Origin: CBDAPU01 sp965198875
GTDB lineage: Bacteria > Pseudomonadota > Gammaproteobacteria > Eutrophobiales > Eutrophobiaceae
Length of the DNA stretch: 64,000 bases
Assembly (NCBI GenBank): GCA_965198875.1
Contig: CBDAPU010000001.1
Coordinates: 1,860,001-1,924,000, forward strand
Reading direction: 5' to 3'
Shown in pieces: positions 8,772-17,698 of the stretch (position 1 is the first letter of the stretch; each line of letters opens with the position of its first letter). The notes beneath the pieces were generated by a model that made no database searches, had not been told where the DNA came from, and saw nothing but the letters and a program-made list of their open reading frames with translations. Position numbers and translations under genes: made by a program.

Positions 8772-9611
8772 ATGATCATGCTAAAAGACATCTGGCCGTG
8801 GCCGGTTGATAAGCAGAAAGAATACAAAGTCCATCTGGCACAAAAATCCGGCAGAACCGGGTTTGAACCCCTGGATGTCTGGGTAGAAAGCGCAGATAAA
8901 TGGCGAGCATGTCAGGAAGACACATTTTCAAAGGATGTCTTTAATCGCCCGTATATTTTTGCACTAATGGACTGTTACCATCAAGCCAATGCCGGGCTGT
9001 GGCTGTTCGGCGGCATATTCAAGGTGCTGCACCGAACTCACAATCCAGGCAAGGTCCACTACGATGTCGAACTGACCGAATTTGGGCAAGACTTCATTGG
9101 CCGTCTGAAAATTCACTCACCTTATAAGTCCCGCCAGACCTACTTAAAGATGGAAGGGCTATACGATGGGTTTGAAGTCAGGGAAATATTGCCTGAGCGC
9201 TATTCAGGCCAAACATTCCCCGGGTTTAGAAAAATCAATCTACCGTTCGCTGAGCTGGCAGGGCTGATTAAAAAAGACAAACTTGACTGGAAAGCGGCGC
9301 TGGAAAACGTGAAGGGGATCTACCTGCTGACTGATAAAAAGTCCAATAAACGCTACGTCGGCGCTGCGTATGGTGAGGATGGGGTCTGGAAGCGCTGGGG
9401 GGAGTATGCCAACGGAGACGGCGGCGGCAATAAAGGAATGAAAGCGCTGCTTAAAGACAAAGACCCGAATTATTTTCGGGAGAATTTTCAAATTGCCCTG
9501 CTGGAGCACTGGCCCTTCAATACCTCAGATGATGAGATTATAGCCCGAGAAAACCATTGGAAGGAGGTGCTCAGAAGCCGTGTCGAGGAGGGCGGGCTGA
9601 ATCGAAACTAG
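8772..9611 (+). CDS. GIY-YIG domain protein of unknown role
   Basis: The protein has 279 residues. The last 100 form a GIY-YIG nuclease-like domain: Gly182-Ile-Tyr, then RYVGAA as the YIG part, a conserved Arg in KRWGEYA, and a Glu and Asn near the end (ARENHWKE). The first 170 residues (start WPWPVDKQKEYKVHLA, centre GLWLFGGIFKVL) are an unidentified domain. A strong AAGGAGG Shine-Dalgarno precedes ATG 8772. It lies between the FO synthase and the deacetylase but is lower in GC than both, so it may be a later arrival rather than part of the pathway. Similar proteins are usually annotated only as GIY-YIG family nucleases; DNA cleavage is not shown. Confidence 0.7.
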   Translation: MIMLKDIWPWPVDKQKEYKVHLAQKSGRTGFEPLDVWVESADKWRACQEDTFSKDVFNRPYIFALMDCYHQANAGLWLFGGIFKVLHRTHNPGKVHYDVELTEFGQDFIGRLKIHSPYKSRQTYLKMEGLYDGFEVREILPERYSGQTFPGFRKINLPFAELAGLIKKDKLDWKAALENVKGIYLLTDKKSNKRYVGAAYGEDGVWKRWGEYANGDGGGNKGMKALLKDKDPNYFRENFQIALLEHWPFNTSDDEIIARENHWKEVLRSRVEEGGLNRN

Positions 9612-9622
9612 CGACCCCAACC

Positions 9623-10492
9623 ATGCCACTTCCCCATGAACGGTTTGCCTTCTCCGCCATGCCGGAGCGGGCGCCGATTACATTTCCCCATGGTGAGAGG
9701 CTGGCCGTGTACCTCATCGTCAATATCGAGGAGTGGGACATTGAAAAACCCCTTGCCAGGGAATACGTTACCTCGCCTGCCGGTGTTAAGACAGTGCCGA
9801 ACATTCCCAACTGGGCCTGGCATGAATACGGCATGCGGGTGGGCATCTGGCGGATTATGGACGCCCTGGAGAAGCGCAGGATAAAAGCCAGCGCTGCGCT
9901 CAATGCCCGAGTGTGTGAAGGGGCGGGCGAGCCGGTCGCCCGGGCGATGCTGCAGGCCGGCTGGCATTTCATGGGACATGGCTACGCCCAGGCGGCCATG
10001 CACGTTGTGGAAGATCAGCAGGCCGTGATCCAGCAGTCCTTTTCGGTATTAAAACAGTACACTGGCAAGGCGCCCAAAGGCTGGCTGGGGCCCGGCCTGC
10101 ATGAAACCCTGGACACGCTCGATCATCTGGCGCAAACGGGTTTTAAGTATGTCTGCGACTGGCCTATGGATGAGCACCCGGTAGCGATGAACACCCGCAC
10201 CGGGACGATGATGGCGATGCCTTATTCCCTTGAGCTCAGCGACTTGCCTTTGATGGTCGTGCATCAGCATGAATCCGAGGTCTGGTTAAAGCGGGCCATG
10301 GCGCAGTTTGACCGGCTCTATGAAGAAGGGGCGAGACAACCCCGGGTGATGTCCCTGAGTGTGCATCCCTATATCATGGGCGTGCCCCACAGAATACAAT
10401 ACTTTGAAGCCGCCTATGATTACATGATGGCAAAAAATGATGTGTGGTTCGCCACTGCCGATGAGTTATACGACTGGTTTAGTCAGCAGTGA
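9623..10492 (+). CDS. Polysaccharide-deacetylase-fold hydrolase (PuuE/allantoinase-like)
   Basis: This 289-residue protein has the NodB-homology (carbohydrate esterase 4) fold in the variant of PuuE, a cofactor-independent allantoinase that opens cyclic ureides. Features are ERAPITFPHGERLAVY with VNIEEWD at the N-terminus, a KASAALNARVCE strand, GHGYAQ in place of the usual metal-binding HSxxH, then GWLGPGLHET and LSVHPYIMG. The start ATG 9623 gives MPLPHERFAFS, which fits the family N-terminus; ATG 9659 is an alternative and an upstream GTG/ATG extension would overlap the GIY-YIG gene. In this context it probably hydrolyses a C-N bond of a small molecule rather than a polymer. The substrate is not known. 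Confidence 0.8.
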   Translation: MPLPHERFAFSAMPERAPITFPHGERLAVYLIVNIEEWDIEKPLAREYVTSPAGVKTVPNIPNWAWHEYGMRVGIWRIMDALEKRRIKASAALNARVCEGAGEPVARAMLQAGWHFMGHGYAQAAMHVVEDQQAVIQQSFSVLKQYTGKAPKGWLGPGLHETLDTLDHLAQTGFKYVCDWPMDEHPVAMNTRTGTMMAMPYSLELSDLPLMVVHQHESEVWLKRAMAQFDRLYEEGARQPRVMSLSVHPYIMGVPHRIQYFEAAYDYMMAKNDVWFATADELYDWFSQQ

Positions 10493-10657
10493 TGAAAGTT
10501 CTCTAAAATAACCGCAAAATGAGACGTTTTCGCCCAGGCAGGGCCGTAGCCTTTCGATGATCGGAGCTTGCATGAAAGTAAATAAGCATTTGAGAGAAGG
10601 CGAGGGCGCAGCATAGGCGGAACATAACCATGTTGATGTAACAAGTGAGTGAAGATA

Positions 10658-11857
10658 ATGAACAAAACCCTGTCCCCGGATCAGATCTGGACCAGTGCGT
10701 TAAACCGAAGGGATGAGATCCTGTCCGGTTTTGATCGCACAATACCGGTACGTTTTTATGACACCACATTGCGAGATGGCGAGCAGTCCGTTGGCGTGTG
10801 CTTCACGCCGGAGGAGAAATTCAACATCGCCTGCAAGCTGAGCGAGCTGGGCGTTGGCAGGATTGAGTCCGGTTTTCCACGGGTCTCCGCAGATGACACA
10901 GAGGCGGTAAAACGGATCCTGAGTGCCGGACTGGATGCGGAGATCTGGGGTTTCTCACGGGCAGTGCAGGCCGACATCGACGCCCATATTGAACTGGGTA
11001 CGGAGCAGGTGTTGATCGAGATCGCCACCAGCGACTTGAAGATGGACGCTTATGGTTTCACTCGGGATAAAGTCCTGCAACGGGTGACGGAGGCTATTCA
11101 GCACGCCAAAGACAAGGGCGTAAAAACCGTGAACTTTTTTGCCGTGGACTCAACACGCAGCGACCTGGCGTTCCTGAAAGACGTGTATCTCACGGCGCTT
11201 GAACAGGGCGCCGATGAGGTCTCCGTAGTGGATACCATTGGCGTGTGCTCGCCGGAGGCCGTGCAGTGGTTGATCGCTGAAGTGGCCGGTTGGGTGGGGC
11301 CGAACATCCCCATCCACTGGCACGGGCACAATGACTTTGGTCTGGCCACCGCATCTGCAGTGGCGGCCGTCAGGGGCGGCGCCCGCTGGATCCAGGGCAC
11401 CATCAACGGCATGGGTGAGCGTGCCGGCAATGCCGACATCTGCGAGGTGGCGCTGGCCCTGCAATGCCTGTACGACATGCCCGTTGAGTTGGACTTGAGC
11501 TATGCACGCGAGGTCTCAAAGCTGGTGCAAGAGGCGGGCGGCTACACCGTTGATGGCTGGAAGCCGGTCGTCGGCGAGTTCCTCTATACCAGAGAGAGCG
11601 GCGCCGTGGCCAATCAGTTTCACATGCCCTCGGCCATCGAGCCCTATTCCGCCGACATCGTACAGGCCGAGCGCAAAATCGTGCTGGGCAAGAAGAGCGG
11701 TCTGTCCAATATCAAACTCAAGGGTGAGGAATTAGGGCTCACTATCCCGGCGGACAAATGCGCCGAGGTGCTCGCCGAGGTCAAAGCGATGGGCACGAGA
11801 CATGCGCGCCTTCTCAGCGATGAGGAGTTCAGGCATATCGTCCAGCAGGTCGTTTAA
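10658..11857 (+). CDS. Isopropylmalate/homocitrate synthase-like enzyme (DRE-TIM metallolyase)
   Basis: This 399-residue TIM-barrel enzyme condenses an acyl-CoA, usually acetyl-CoA, with a 2-oxo acid, or catalyses the reverse type of reaction. The signature YDTTLRDGEQS holds the catalytic Arg and metal-binding Asp, HWHGHNDFGLA gives the two His metal ligands, and NGMGERAGNAD is the third family motif. The C-terminal part (GKKSGLSNIKLK) corresponds to the LeuA/NifV linker region, and the regulatory leucine-binding domain of full LeuA is absent. It resembles NifV, but no nitrogen-fixation gene is nearby. I chose ATG 10658 over GTG 10649. It belongs with the FO-synthase cluster by direction and base composition. 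The 2-oxo acid used is unknown. Confidence 0.85.
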   Translation: MNKTLSPDQIWTSALNRRDEILSGFDRTIPVRFYDTTLRDGEQSVGVCFTPEEKFNIACKLSELGVGRIESGFPRVSADDTEAVKRILSAGLDAEIWGFSRAVQADIDAHIELGTEQVLIEIATSDLKMDAYGFTRDKVLQRVTEAIQHAKDKGVKTVNFFAVDSTRSDLAFLKDVYLTALEQGADEVSVVDTIGVCSPEAVQWLIAEVAGWVGPNIPIHWHGHNDFGLATASAVAAVRGGARWIQGTINGMGERAGNADICEVALALQCLYDMPVELDLSYAREVSKLVQEAGGYTVDGWKPVVGEFLYTRESGAVANQFHMPSAIEPYSADIVQAERKIVLGKKSGLSNIKLKGEELGLTIPADKCAEVLAEVKAMGTRHARLLSDEEFRHIVQQVV

Positions 11858-11980
11858 TGATTACGAGAACTGCGAGAGAGCCGGCAGAGATAAGAACCCC
11901 GCCATTGTGAGGGAATATTATTCTGCTTGTTTGGGATGAGGCGGATATATCCTCGGTGATAAATGAAGTTGGCATAAAGA

Positions 11981-12949
11981 ATGAAAGCGATCAAGCGGGT
12001 CTGTGTGGTTGGCGCCGGCGCCATCGGCAGTTTGCTGGCCGGTCATCTGGGCGGGGTAGTGGAGACGACCGTGTTGACACGAAGAGAGGCCCATGCAAAA
12101 GCCTTAAATGAACATGGCCTGAGCGTGAGCGGCAAGTCTGAGCGGCACGTTCGTCTTAGCGCCTCTGTTGAGCCGGCGGCCTTGGGTGATATGGATTTAG
12201 TCATTATCGCCACCAAGGCCTTGGCGGTTGAGGCCAGCGCCAAAACCATCGCCGGCCATTTCCCCGGCGCCCATCTGCTGATGATGCAAAACGGCCTGGG
12301 TTGTGAGGAGGTGCTTGGCCGTTACGGGGATTGGCCGATCATCTCCGCCGTCACCTTTATGAGCGGCACCAGGCGCTCCGATACCCATGTGGAATATGAG
12401 TTGGATACCGCCACCTGGATGGGCCCCTGGGCCGGGCGCCATGCAACGTATGAATACGTTAAGCAAGTGGCGGCGTTGCTGAGCAGGGCGGGATTGAAAG
12501 CGGAGGCGTATGAAGATTTGTTACCACAGCAATGGTCAAAACTGATCTTCAACTCCGCCGTCAACAGCATTGCCGCCCTTACCGATCTTCCTCACGTCAA
12601 AGCATATGCGATACAGGATAAGCTCGAAGACCTGGGGCATCTGGTCTATGCCATGATGGATGAGGCGAAGGGTATTGCCAAGGCGCGCGGCGTCACTCTG
12701 GCGGACGACCCCTGGGAGATGAATTGTCGCGCCGTGGGGCAGGGGATAACCGGAGGTGAAGACTACGCCCACATCCCGTCCATGCTCGATGATGTGCGTA
12801 ATCAGCGGTTAACCGAAATCGACTGGATAACCGGTGCGATAGTACGGGAGGCGAGGAAGGCGGGACTGCCCGCCCCGTATCACGAGACCATGTATCGACT
12901 GGTGAAGGCCCATGAGTCCTCATGGGCACAAAAAGATATGCGCTGCTGA
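11981..12949 (+). CDS. 2-dehydropantoate 2-reductase family oxidoreductase (first copy)
   Basis: The protein has 322 residues and an N-terminal Rossmann fold with the NAD(P) motif GAGAIGSLLAGHL, followed by IIATKA and QNGLG segments. The C-terminal helical domain carries the catalytic Lys in WSKLIFNSAVNS and the conserved PSMLDDV motif. All are hallmarks of the ApbA/PanE family, which reduces 2-oxo acids such as ketopantoate to hydroxy acids. A second paralogue lies at 15249-16178, and both sit in a catabolic-type cluster rather than with pantothenate genes. They more probably act on an intermediate of this pathway than on ketopantoate. An R-M remnant directly follows. Confidence 0.85.
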   Translation: MKAIKRVCVVGAGAIGSLLAGHLGGVVETTVLTRREAHAKALNEHGLSVSGKSERHVRLSASVEPAALGDMDLVIIATKALAVEASAKTIAGHFPGAHLLMMQNGLGCEEVLGRYGDWPIISAVTFMSGTRRSDTHVEYELDTATWMGPWAGRHATYEYVKQVAALLSRAGLKAEAYEDLLPQQWSKLIFNSAVNSIAALTDLPHVKAYAIQDKLEDLGHLVYAMMDEAKGIAKARGVTLADDPWEMNCRAVGQGITGGEDYAHIPSMLDDVRNQRLTEIDWITGAIVREARKAGLPAPYHETMYRLVKAHESSWAQKDMRC

Positions 12950-13199
12950 AAAAAAAGCACATGCTGGTTTAATCAGTGTGTCCTAAGGGATAAGGGAATT
13001 ATATGCTTAACCATTGCATAATTCTCCAAAGGTTGCTTCTTCCGAATACTCAGAAGGAACACAGCTCGCCTTGAAACACTACTATTTGTCAGGGAATAGT
13101 CCGGTTTGAATATTTGTTTGATATAGTTATGCTTGAGCAGTGACAGGATGAAAATACAAGCATAATACACTATCCGTTTGAAGCGATGAGATATTGCAA

Positions 13200-13780
13200 T
13201 TATCTTTTGTTTTGTCGCCAAAAGTAATATTCAGCAATGCCGAAAATAATATCAAAAAGACTTCAAGGTTCAAGCGATGGACAACTGGAAGCATGGCAAA
13301 CCATACGCTATGGTTGTTTGCCCTATCTACCAACTGCCAAGTCGTGAAAGTCAGATTTACAAGCAAGCGTCGACAAGAAATGTTTGCATATTCACATACT
13401 CTCACTTATCCCTTTTGGTCAATTATGCACAAGCAGAAGGCCATGAAAAATCTCAAAATCTTTTACATGAGGTGTTTCGGACTATTTCAGCCTTGAACCC
13501 TTCAAAAAGTGCAGCCGACTATTGGATGGCCGTCAATAAAACCATATTGAACTTTTCAAAAATCATTCAGGATATCTGGAACACTGAAAAAATTGCCGCA
13601 ACAGAATCAATCGAAGTAGCGAAACGGGAAGGGTTAAAATGCCTGGCAGCAGAGAGGGAAAGGATTATGGAAATGAACCATGAGCAAGCACTACAGGAGC
13701 TGATTACGATTAACCGGATAGAGGGCAAAATTAAAACCATTAAATCAATCCATGATAATGGACTTTTCGCCATACAATAG
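13200..13780 (+). pseudogene. HindIII-like type II restriction endonuclease, broken
   Basis: An open stretch 13265-13780 encodes the C-terminal half of a nuclease resembling R.HindIII as I recall it: QKDFKVQAMDNW, YAMVVCPIYQLP, SQIYKQ and a final helical region ending in ETI-like KTIKSIHDNG. Upstream, the homology (FVAKS, SNAEN) continues in other frames with a stop at about 13253, so at least one frameshift lies near 13245-13260. The Asp expected before the catalytic Ala-Lys pair seems lost. Weaker traces of the N-terminal third occur around 13020-13120 in yet another frame. The gene is therefore inactive. It stands 12 bases before an intact methylase, the normal arrangement of an R-M operon, and is AT-richer than the flanking reductase genes. 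Confidence 0.65.
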
Positions 13781-13792
13781 AGCGTTCAAGTA

Positions 13793-14599
13793 ATGAAAAA
13801 ATACATCAACCGGATTATTGAAGGCGATTGTGTTGAGGTTATGAGAAGGTTTGAACCCGACTCAATAGACCTGACTGTTACCTCGCCGCCATATGATAAT
13901 CTAAGGAGTTACAAAGGTTTTGAATTTCCCTTTGAGGCCATTGCCAAAGAGCTCGTTCGGGTGACAAAAGACGGCGGTATTGTTGTTTGGGTAGTAGCGG
14001 ATGCGACCATTAACGGCAGCGAAACAGGAACGAGTTTTAGACAAGCCCTTTATTTCCATGAGCTTGGTCTCAATCTTCACGACACCATGATTTTCCAAAA
14101 GACAAACCCCATTCCGCAGATTTATCGCAAACGCTACAACAACATCTTCGAGTACATGTTTGTGTTTAGCAAAGGAGAGGTTAAAACCCATAACCCCATT
14201 AAAGTTGGCTGTCTCCACGCAGGACTTGAGTTAAGTGGTACAACATATAAAAATTATTCAAAGGGAGATCAGAGGCGTGAGAAGATGGCAAACCCGGTCA
14301 AAAAGGAAAAAATCAAAGGCAACATCTGGGAGTATGTGGTTGGCAAAAAGGCGGAAGACCAGGAAGCAAAAAGACATTCTGCGCCATTCCCCTGCGCTCT
14401 TGCCAGAGACCACATCAAGTCATGGACCAATAAGGGCGACATTGTGTTTGATCCCATGTGTGGTAGTGGGACGACTTGCAAATCTGCCCTCCAGCTAGAA
14501 AGAAAATACATCGGCATTGATATAAGTCATGAGTATTGTGAGTTAGCGAGAGAGCGAATCAGCAGGCATGAACCACAGTCAGCCTTTGACTTTGAATGA
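13793..14599 (+). CDS. SPPY-type DNA methyltransferase left from an R-M system
   Basis: This 268-residue beta-class amino-methyltransferase has the catalytic motif SPPY at 31-34 (TSPPYDNLRSY) and the SAM-binding DPMCGSGTT near residue 220, followed by KYIGIDIS. It adds a methyl group to adenine N6 or cytosine N4 at a site I cannot read; SPPY occurs in both types. It directly follows the HindIII-like nuclease remnant, so it probably protected that nuclease's site and now acts as an orphan methylase. Base composition and position between two ketopantoate-reductase paralogues indicate that the pair was inserted into the metabolic cluster. Confidence 0.85.
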   Translation: MKKYINRIIEGDCVEVMRRFEPDSIDLTVTSPPYDNLRSYKGFEFPFEAIAKELVRVTKDGGIVVWVVADATINGSETGTSFRQALYFHELGLNLHDTMIFQKTNPIPQIYRKRYNNIFEYMFVFSKGEVKTHNPIKVGCLHAGLELSGTTYKNYSKGDQRREKMANPVKKEKIKGNIWEYVVGKKAEDQEAKRHSAPFPCALARDHIKSWTNKGDIVFDPMCGSGTTCKSALQLERKYIGIDISHEYCELARERISRHEPQSAFDFE

Positions 14600-15248
14600 T
14601 ACCGCTCTGATCATGACCATTTGACGCCCAAACAGCATCACTTGATCAAAGGCATTTTCTGCATGCTAGGTTTAATATTGAATTACCCCGCATGGGCAAA
14701 AAGCGGATACAGCAGCCCAAAACCAACCCATATAAAGAATTGCCATGAACATATCATGGAATAAGATTTAAAAAGATGATCCACTTGGGGCTAAACAAGC
14801 CTTTGAGTATTTCAACGTTACTCGAAATAAACTCATACTCTCAAGGTATTCCGGGGGCCATTCTTAACGATGGGTCAAAGAGCTATAAGATTGAAAAGTG
14901 GTTTGCCTGTCAGATCGTGCGGTTACTCTGGAGCCGGAAAACTACTCAAATCTGAAATTGCTTGTGCAGAAAGCAAATAGCTGGGTTGTTTCAGAATTCG
15001 ATGCAATGTGTAATAAAGTAACGACATCGCTTGAAAAGGAGCCATATAAAAAGTTACTCGATAGAAATGGCCTCAATGATAGCAAACCTGATATTAACGA
15101 AATCGACCAGCGTAGAAGTTAATATCTAACAGGGCTGAACGCATGGATACAGAATACTTCTAACCCAAACATGACGAGTTATGAGCGCCATCAAAGCCCA
15201 TGCCGCCAAGTTTAAGTATATAATTCCCTAAAAAAACAGAGGCCATCA
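14600..15248 (+). other. Gene-poor stretch with degenerate short ORFs
   Basis: No intact gene is visible here. Two overlapping frames look like one broken coding region: 14776-14955 (59 codons, with LSISTLLEINSYSQG and SKSYKIEKWF) and 14898-15122 (74 residues, with ENYSNLKLLVQKANSW and LEKEPYKKLLDRNG). They may be the N- and C-terminal pieces of a small DNA-binding or nuclease-associated protein of the R-M island, but I do not recognise the family. A single frameshift between about 14898 and 14950 would join them. Confidence 0.4.
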
Positions 15249-16178
15249 ATGAAGGTGTGTATTGTGGGTTGCGGCGCCATTGGCAGTTTGTACGCCGCAC
15301 ATCTGGCGAAGCTGGATGATGTTGAAGTGTGGGCCTATGATCTCTCCCAAGCGCATGTGGATGCGATCAATCAACATGGCCTGCGCCTCACCGGTTTAAG
15401 CGATTTTACCGCCCGATTACATGCCCGCACGCATCCGGGTGACATACCGAAATGCGAGCTGGGGATCATTGCCACAAAGACCCTGTCTACCCGCCCGGCC
15501 ATGGCGGCCATAGCGGCGGTATTCAAGGATGGCGCCGTTTGCTCCATACAAAACGGCATCGGCAGTGAGGAGATCGTGGCCGAATATGCGCCCCGTGTCA
15601 TTCAGGGGACGATCTTCCCGGCCGGGCACATCACCGCCCCCGGCGTGGTCAACCATGATGCCGGCGGCAAGACCTGGATCGGCCCTTTCGCCACCCACCC
15701 GGCCACCATGGCGGAAGTGAAAAAATTAGCCGACGCCCTCAACCGCAGTGGTCTGGAGTGTCTGGCGATGGCGGACGCCCGCGGCGCCCAGTGGACCAAG
15801 CTGATCTTTAATTCCGCCTCCAATGCGATGGCCGCCTTAACCCGACTGCCCCATGGCGTGGCCTGTGATCAGGCGGGCGTACGCAAGCTGATGTCGGTAC
15901 TGGTGGCCGAGGGTGTGGCGGTGGCCGATGCCTTGGGGATCACCTTAGATAGCGATCCGGAGGCACTGCTCGATTACGGTCGGGAGAAGGCCTACTACCA
16001 CCCGCCGAGTATGCTTCAGGATGTGTGGGCGGAACGGCTCACAGAAGTGGACGCGCTGAACGGCGGTATCGCCGGGCTGGGCAAAGAGCTCGGTGTCCCC
16101 TGTCCCATGAATGAGGCCTGTGTGGCCATCATCAAGGGTCTGGAGGCGTCCTGGTCTTTGCAATACCCGGAGGGTTAA
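15249..16178 (+). CDS. 2-dehydropantoate 2-reductase family oxidoreductase (second copy)
   Basis: The protein has 309 residues and the same layout as the copy at 11981: nucleotide motif GCGAIGSLYAAHL, IIATKT, QNGIGSEE, catalytic Lys in WTKLIFNSASNA and the PSMLQDVW motif. The two copies share the family motifs but differ widely elsewhere, so they are old paralogues, possibly with different substrates or subunits of one enzyme. GC-rich codon use matches the M20-to-M24 cluster. It is followed after 90 bases by the M24 enzyme, preceded by an AGAGGA Shine-Dalgarno, suggesting one transcription unit interrupted upstream by the R-M insertion. Confidence 0.85.
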   Translation: MKVCIVGCGAIGSLYAAHLAKLDDVEVWAYDLSQAHVDAINQHGLRLTGLSDFTARLHARTHPGDIPKCELGIIATKTLSTRPAMAAIAAVFKDGAVCSIQNGIGSEEIVAEYAPRVIQGTIFPAGHITAPGVVNHDAGGKTWIGPFATHPATMAEVKKLADALNRSGLECLAMADARGAQWTKLIFNSASNAMAALTRLPHGVACDQAGVRKLMSVLVAEGVAVADALGITLDSDPEALLDYGREKAYYHPPSMLQDVWAERLTEVDALNGGIAGLGKELGVPCPMNEACVAIIKGLEASWSLQYPEG

Positions 16179-16268
16179 TCAGAGTGCTCTATAAACCGGC
16201 ATAATGGTCGCTGATGAAGTCAGCTTCTCCCTGAAATCCATCGATACTTAAATAAAGAGGAAATAACC

Positions 16269-17423
16269 ATGACCGATCATACCAATCGTTTTCGCCCAAC
16301 CCAGGCTGAAATTGACCGCCGTTATACCAACATCCGCGCCGCCATGGCAAAAGCCGGGCTGGATGCGCTCATCGTCAGCGGCAGTGAATACACCGGTTTT
16401 GAAGGGGCGGTACGTTATCTGTGCGGCTTCGTTATTTTGCACCGCTATGCCTATGTCGTGATCCCGGCCGATGCTGATCCGGTCTGCGTCTTCCCGCGCG
16501 AGGCCACCTGGGTTGGCGATCACGCCGCCACCTTCATTGAGAACCGCGAGTTGCCCGCCCATTGCGGTGAATGGATGGCCGACTATCTAAAAGCCCGGGG
16601 CGTTAAAAAGCTGGGAGTCTATGGCTTGCAGTACATCATCAACGTGCGCGACTACTCGGCGTTGGCGGCCCGGGATTTTGACATCATCGACTTTGAAACC
16701 GAGTTTGACTACGCCCGTGCCCAGAAGAGTGAGGAAGAGCTGGCCTCCGTCAGGCATTCCATGGCCATCAACAAACAGGGCGTGCTCGATGTGATCAGGG
16801 CCTATGAGCCCGGCAAAACAGAAGCCGAGTTAATGGGTGTTGCCGAGCACACCTTTGCCGCCGCCGGTTGCGCCCGCAACACCATGGACATGGTGCAGAT
16901 CGGCGCCAATGGCTCGCTGGCGCCGCAGATGGTCTTCCCCACGAACCGACCGGTTGAGGACTCAGACGGGCTCATGTACGGCTTGGAAATATCCGGTGAG
17001 GGCGGCCACTGGGTGGAGTTCTCGCGCCCCATGTTTCCCGCTGGCATGGACGCCACCACCACCGAGATGATGACGGCCTATCAGGAATTCCATGAGCTGG
17101 CCAAGGAGCACATGCGGGCCGGCAACACTGCCGAGGCGGCGGCCACTGCCTGCATGAAACCCATCTTTGATCGTGGCTATCGCTCCGGCCATGTGTGCGG
17201 GCATTCCATCGGCATGACCATGATCGAAATGCCCCGCATCGGCGAGGGCTTTGATTTCGTCTTGCCGGAGAATATGATCTGCTCCATGCACCCGCACTTT
17301 ATGAATCAGGAGCGCACGCACTCGTTATATTTTCAGGAAACCTACCGCGTGGGCAAAGACGGCGGCGAGCCCTTGTCCGGCGTACCGATCAAGGCGTATG
17401 AGGGTGGGGAGGGGAGTTTTTAA
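16269..17423 (+). CDS. M24 (pita-bread fold) enzyme with substituted metal ligands
   Basis: This 384-residue protein has a creatinase-like N-terminal domain (to about residue 140) and a C-terminal M24 domain, the layout of Xaa-Pro peptidases, creatinase and the DMSP lyase DddP. The usual dimetal set is Asp, Asp, His, Glu, Glu. Here LEISGEGGHW and VEFSRP place Glu at both Asp positions; the His in GHSIGM is kept; SMHPHF has His where Glu-Pro is expected; and the last Glu in YFQETYRV is kept. This suggests altered metal binding or a metal-free reaction as in creatinase, so I do not call it a peptidase. It closes the FO-synthase cluster and probably acts on a pathway intermediate. Confidence 0.8.
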   Translation: MTDHTNRFRPTQAEIDRRYTNIRAAMAKAGLDALIVSGSEYTGFEGAVRYLCGFVILHRYAYVVIPADADPVCVFPREATWVGDHAATFIENRELPAHCGEWMADYLKARGVKKLGVYGLQYIINVRDYSALAARDFDIIDFETEFDYARAQKSEEELASVRHSMAINKQGVLDVIRAYEPGKTEAELMGVAEHTFAAAGCARNTMDMVQIGANGSLAPQMVFPTNRPVEDSDGLMYGLEISGEGGHWVEFSRPMFPAGMDATTTEMMTAYQEFHELAKEHMRAGNTAEAAATACMKPIFDRGYRSGHVCGHSIGMTMIEMPRIGEGFDFVLPENMICSMHPHFMNQERTHSLYFQETYRVGKDGGEPLSGVPIKAYEGGEGSF

Positions 17424-17698
17424 ATAGTCTGGACTGGGGGCGAAGACGACAAAGTCTGTACAGTAAATGATCAACCATAATAAAAGGCAATTCTTCACCC
17501 CGTATCATTAATGAATGATAAAGACGTTTAGAAAATAAAAGTGAATGTTGTGTGAGTGTTTGAAACTAACTGCCCAAGAAATTCTTTGCAAAACTATCTT
17601 GCACACTTCTCTTTTGTATCAAAAGCAGTTATTAAACCCATAGTAATGCTGCTATAGTAAGCAATGGCATACTCAAGTAACACGCAGGAGAACCAGGT

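Noticed and set aside
13194..13496. Open frame of 100 codons over the HindIII-like remnant
   Set aside because: Only its first 20 codons match the nuclease; the rest is out of frame with the conserved C-terminal part.
5036..17423. FO synthase as supplier for a photolyase antenna
   Set aside because: No photolyase or cryptochrome gene is in the window; it cannot be excluded for the rest of the genome but does not explain the neighbours.
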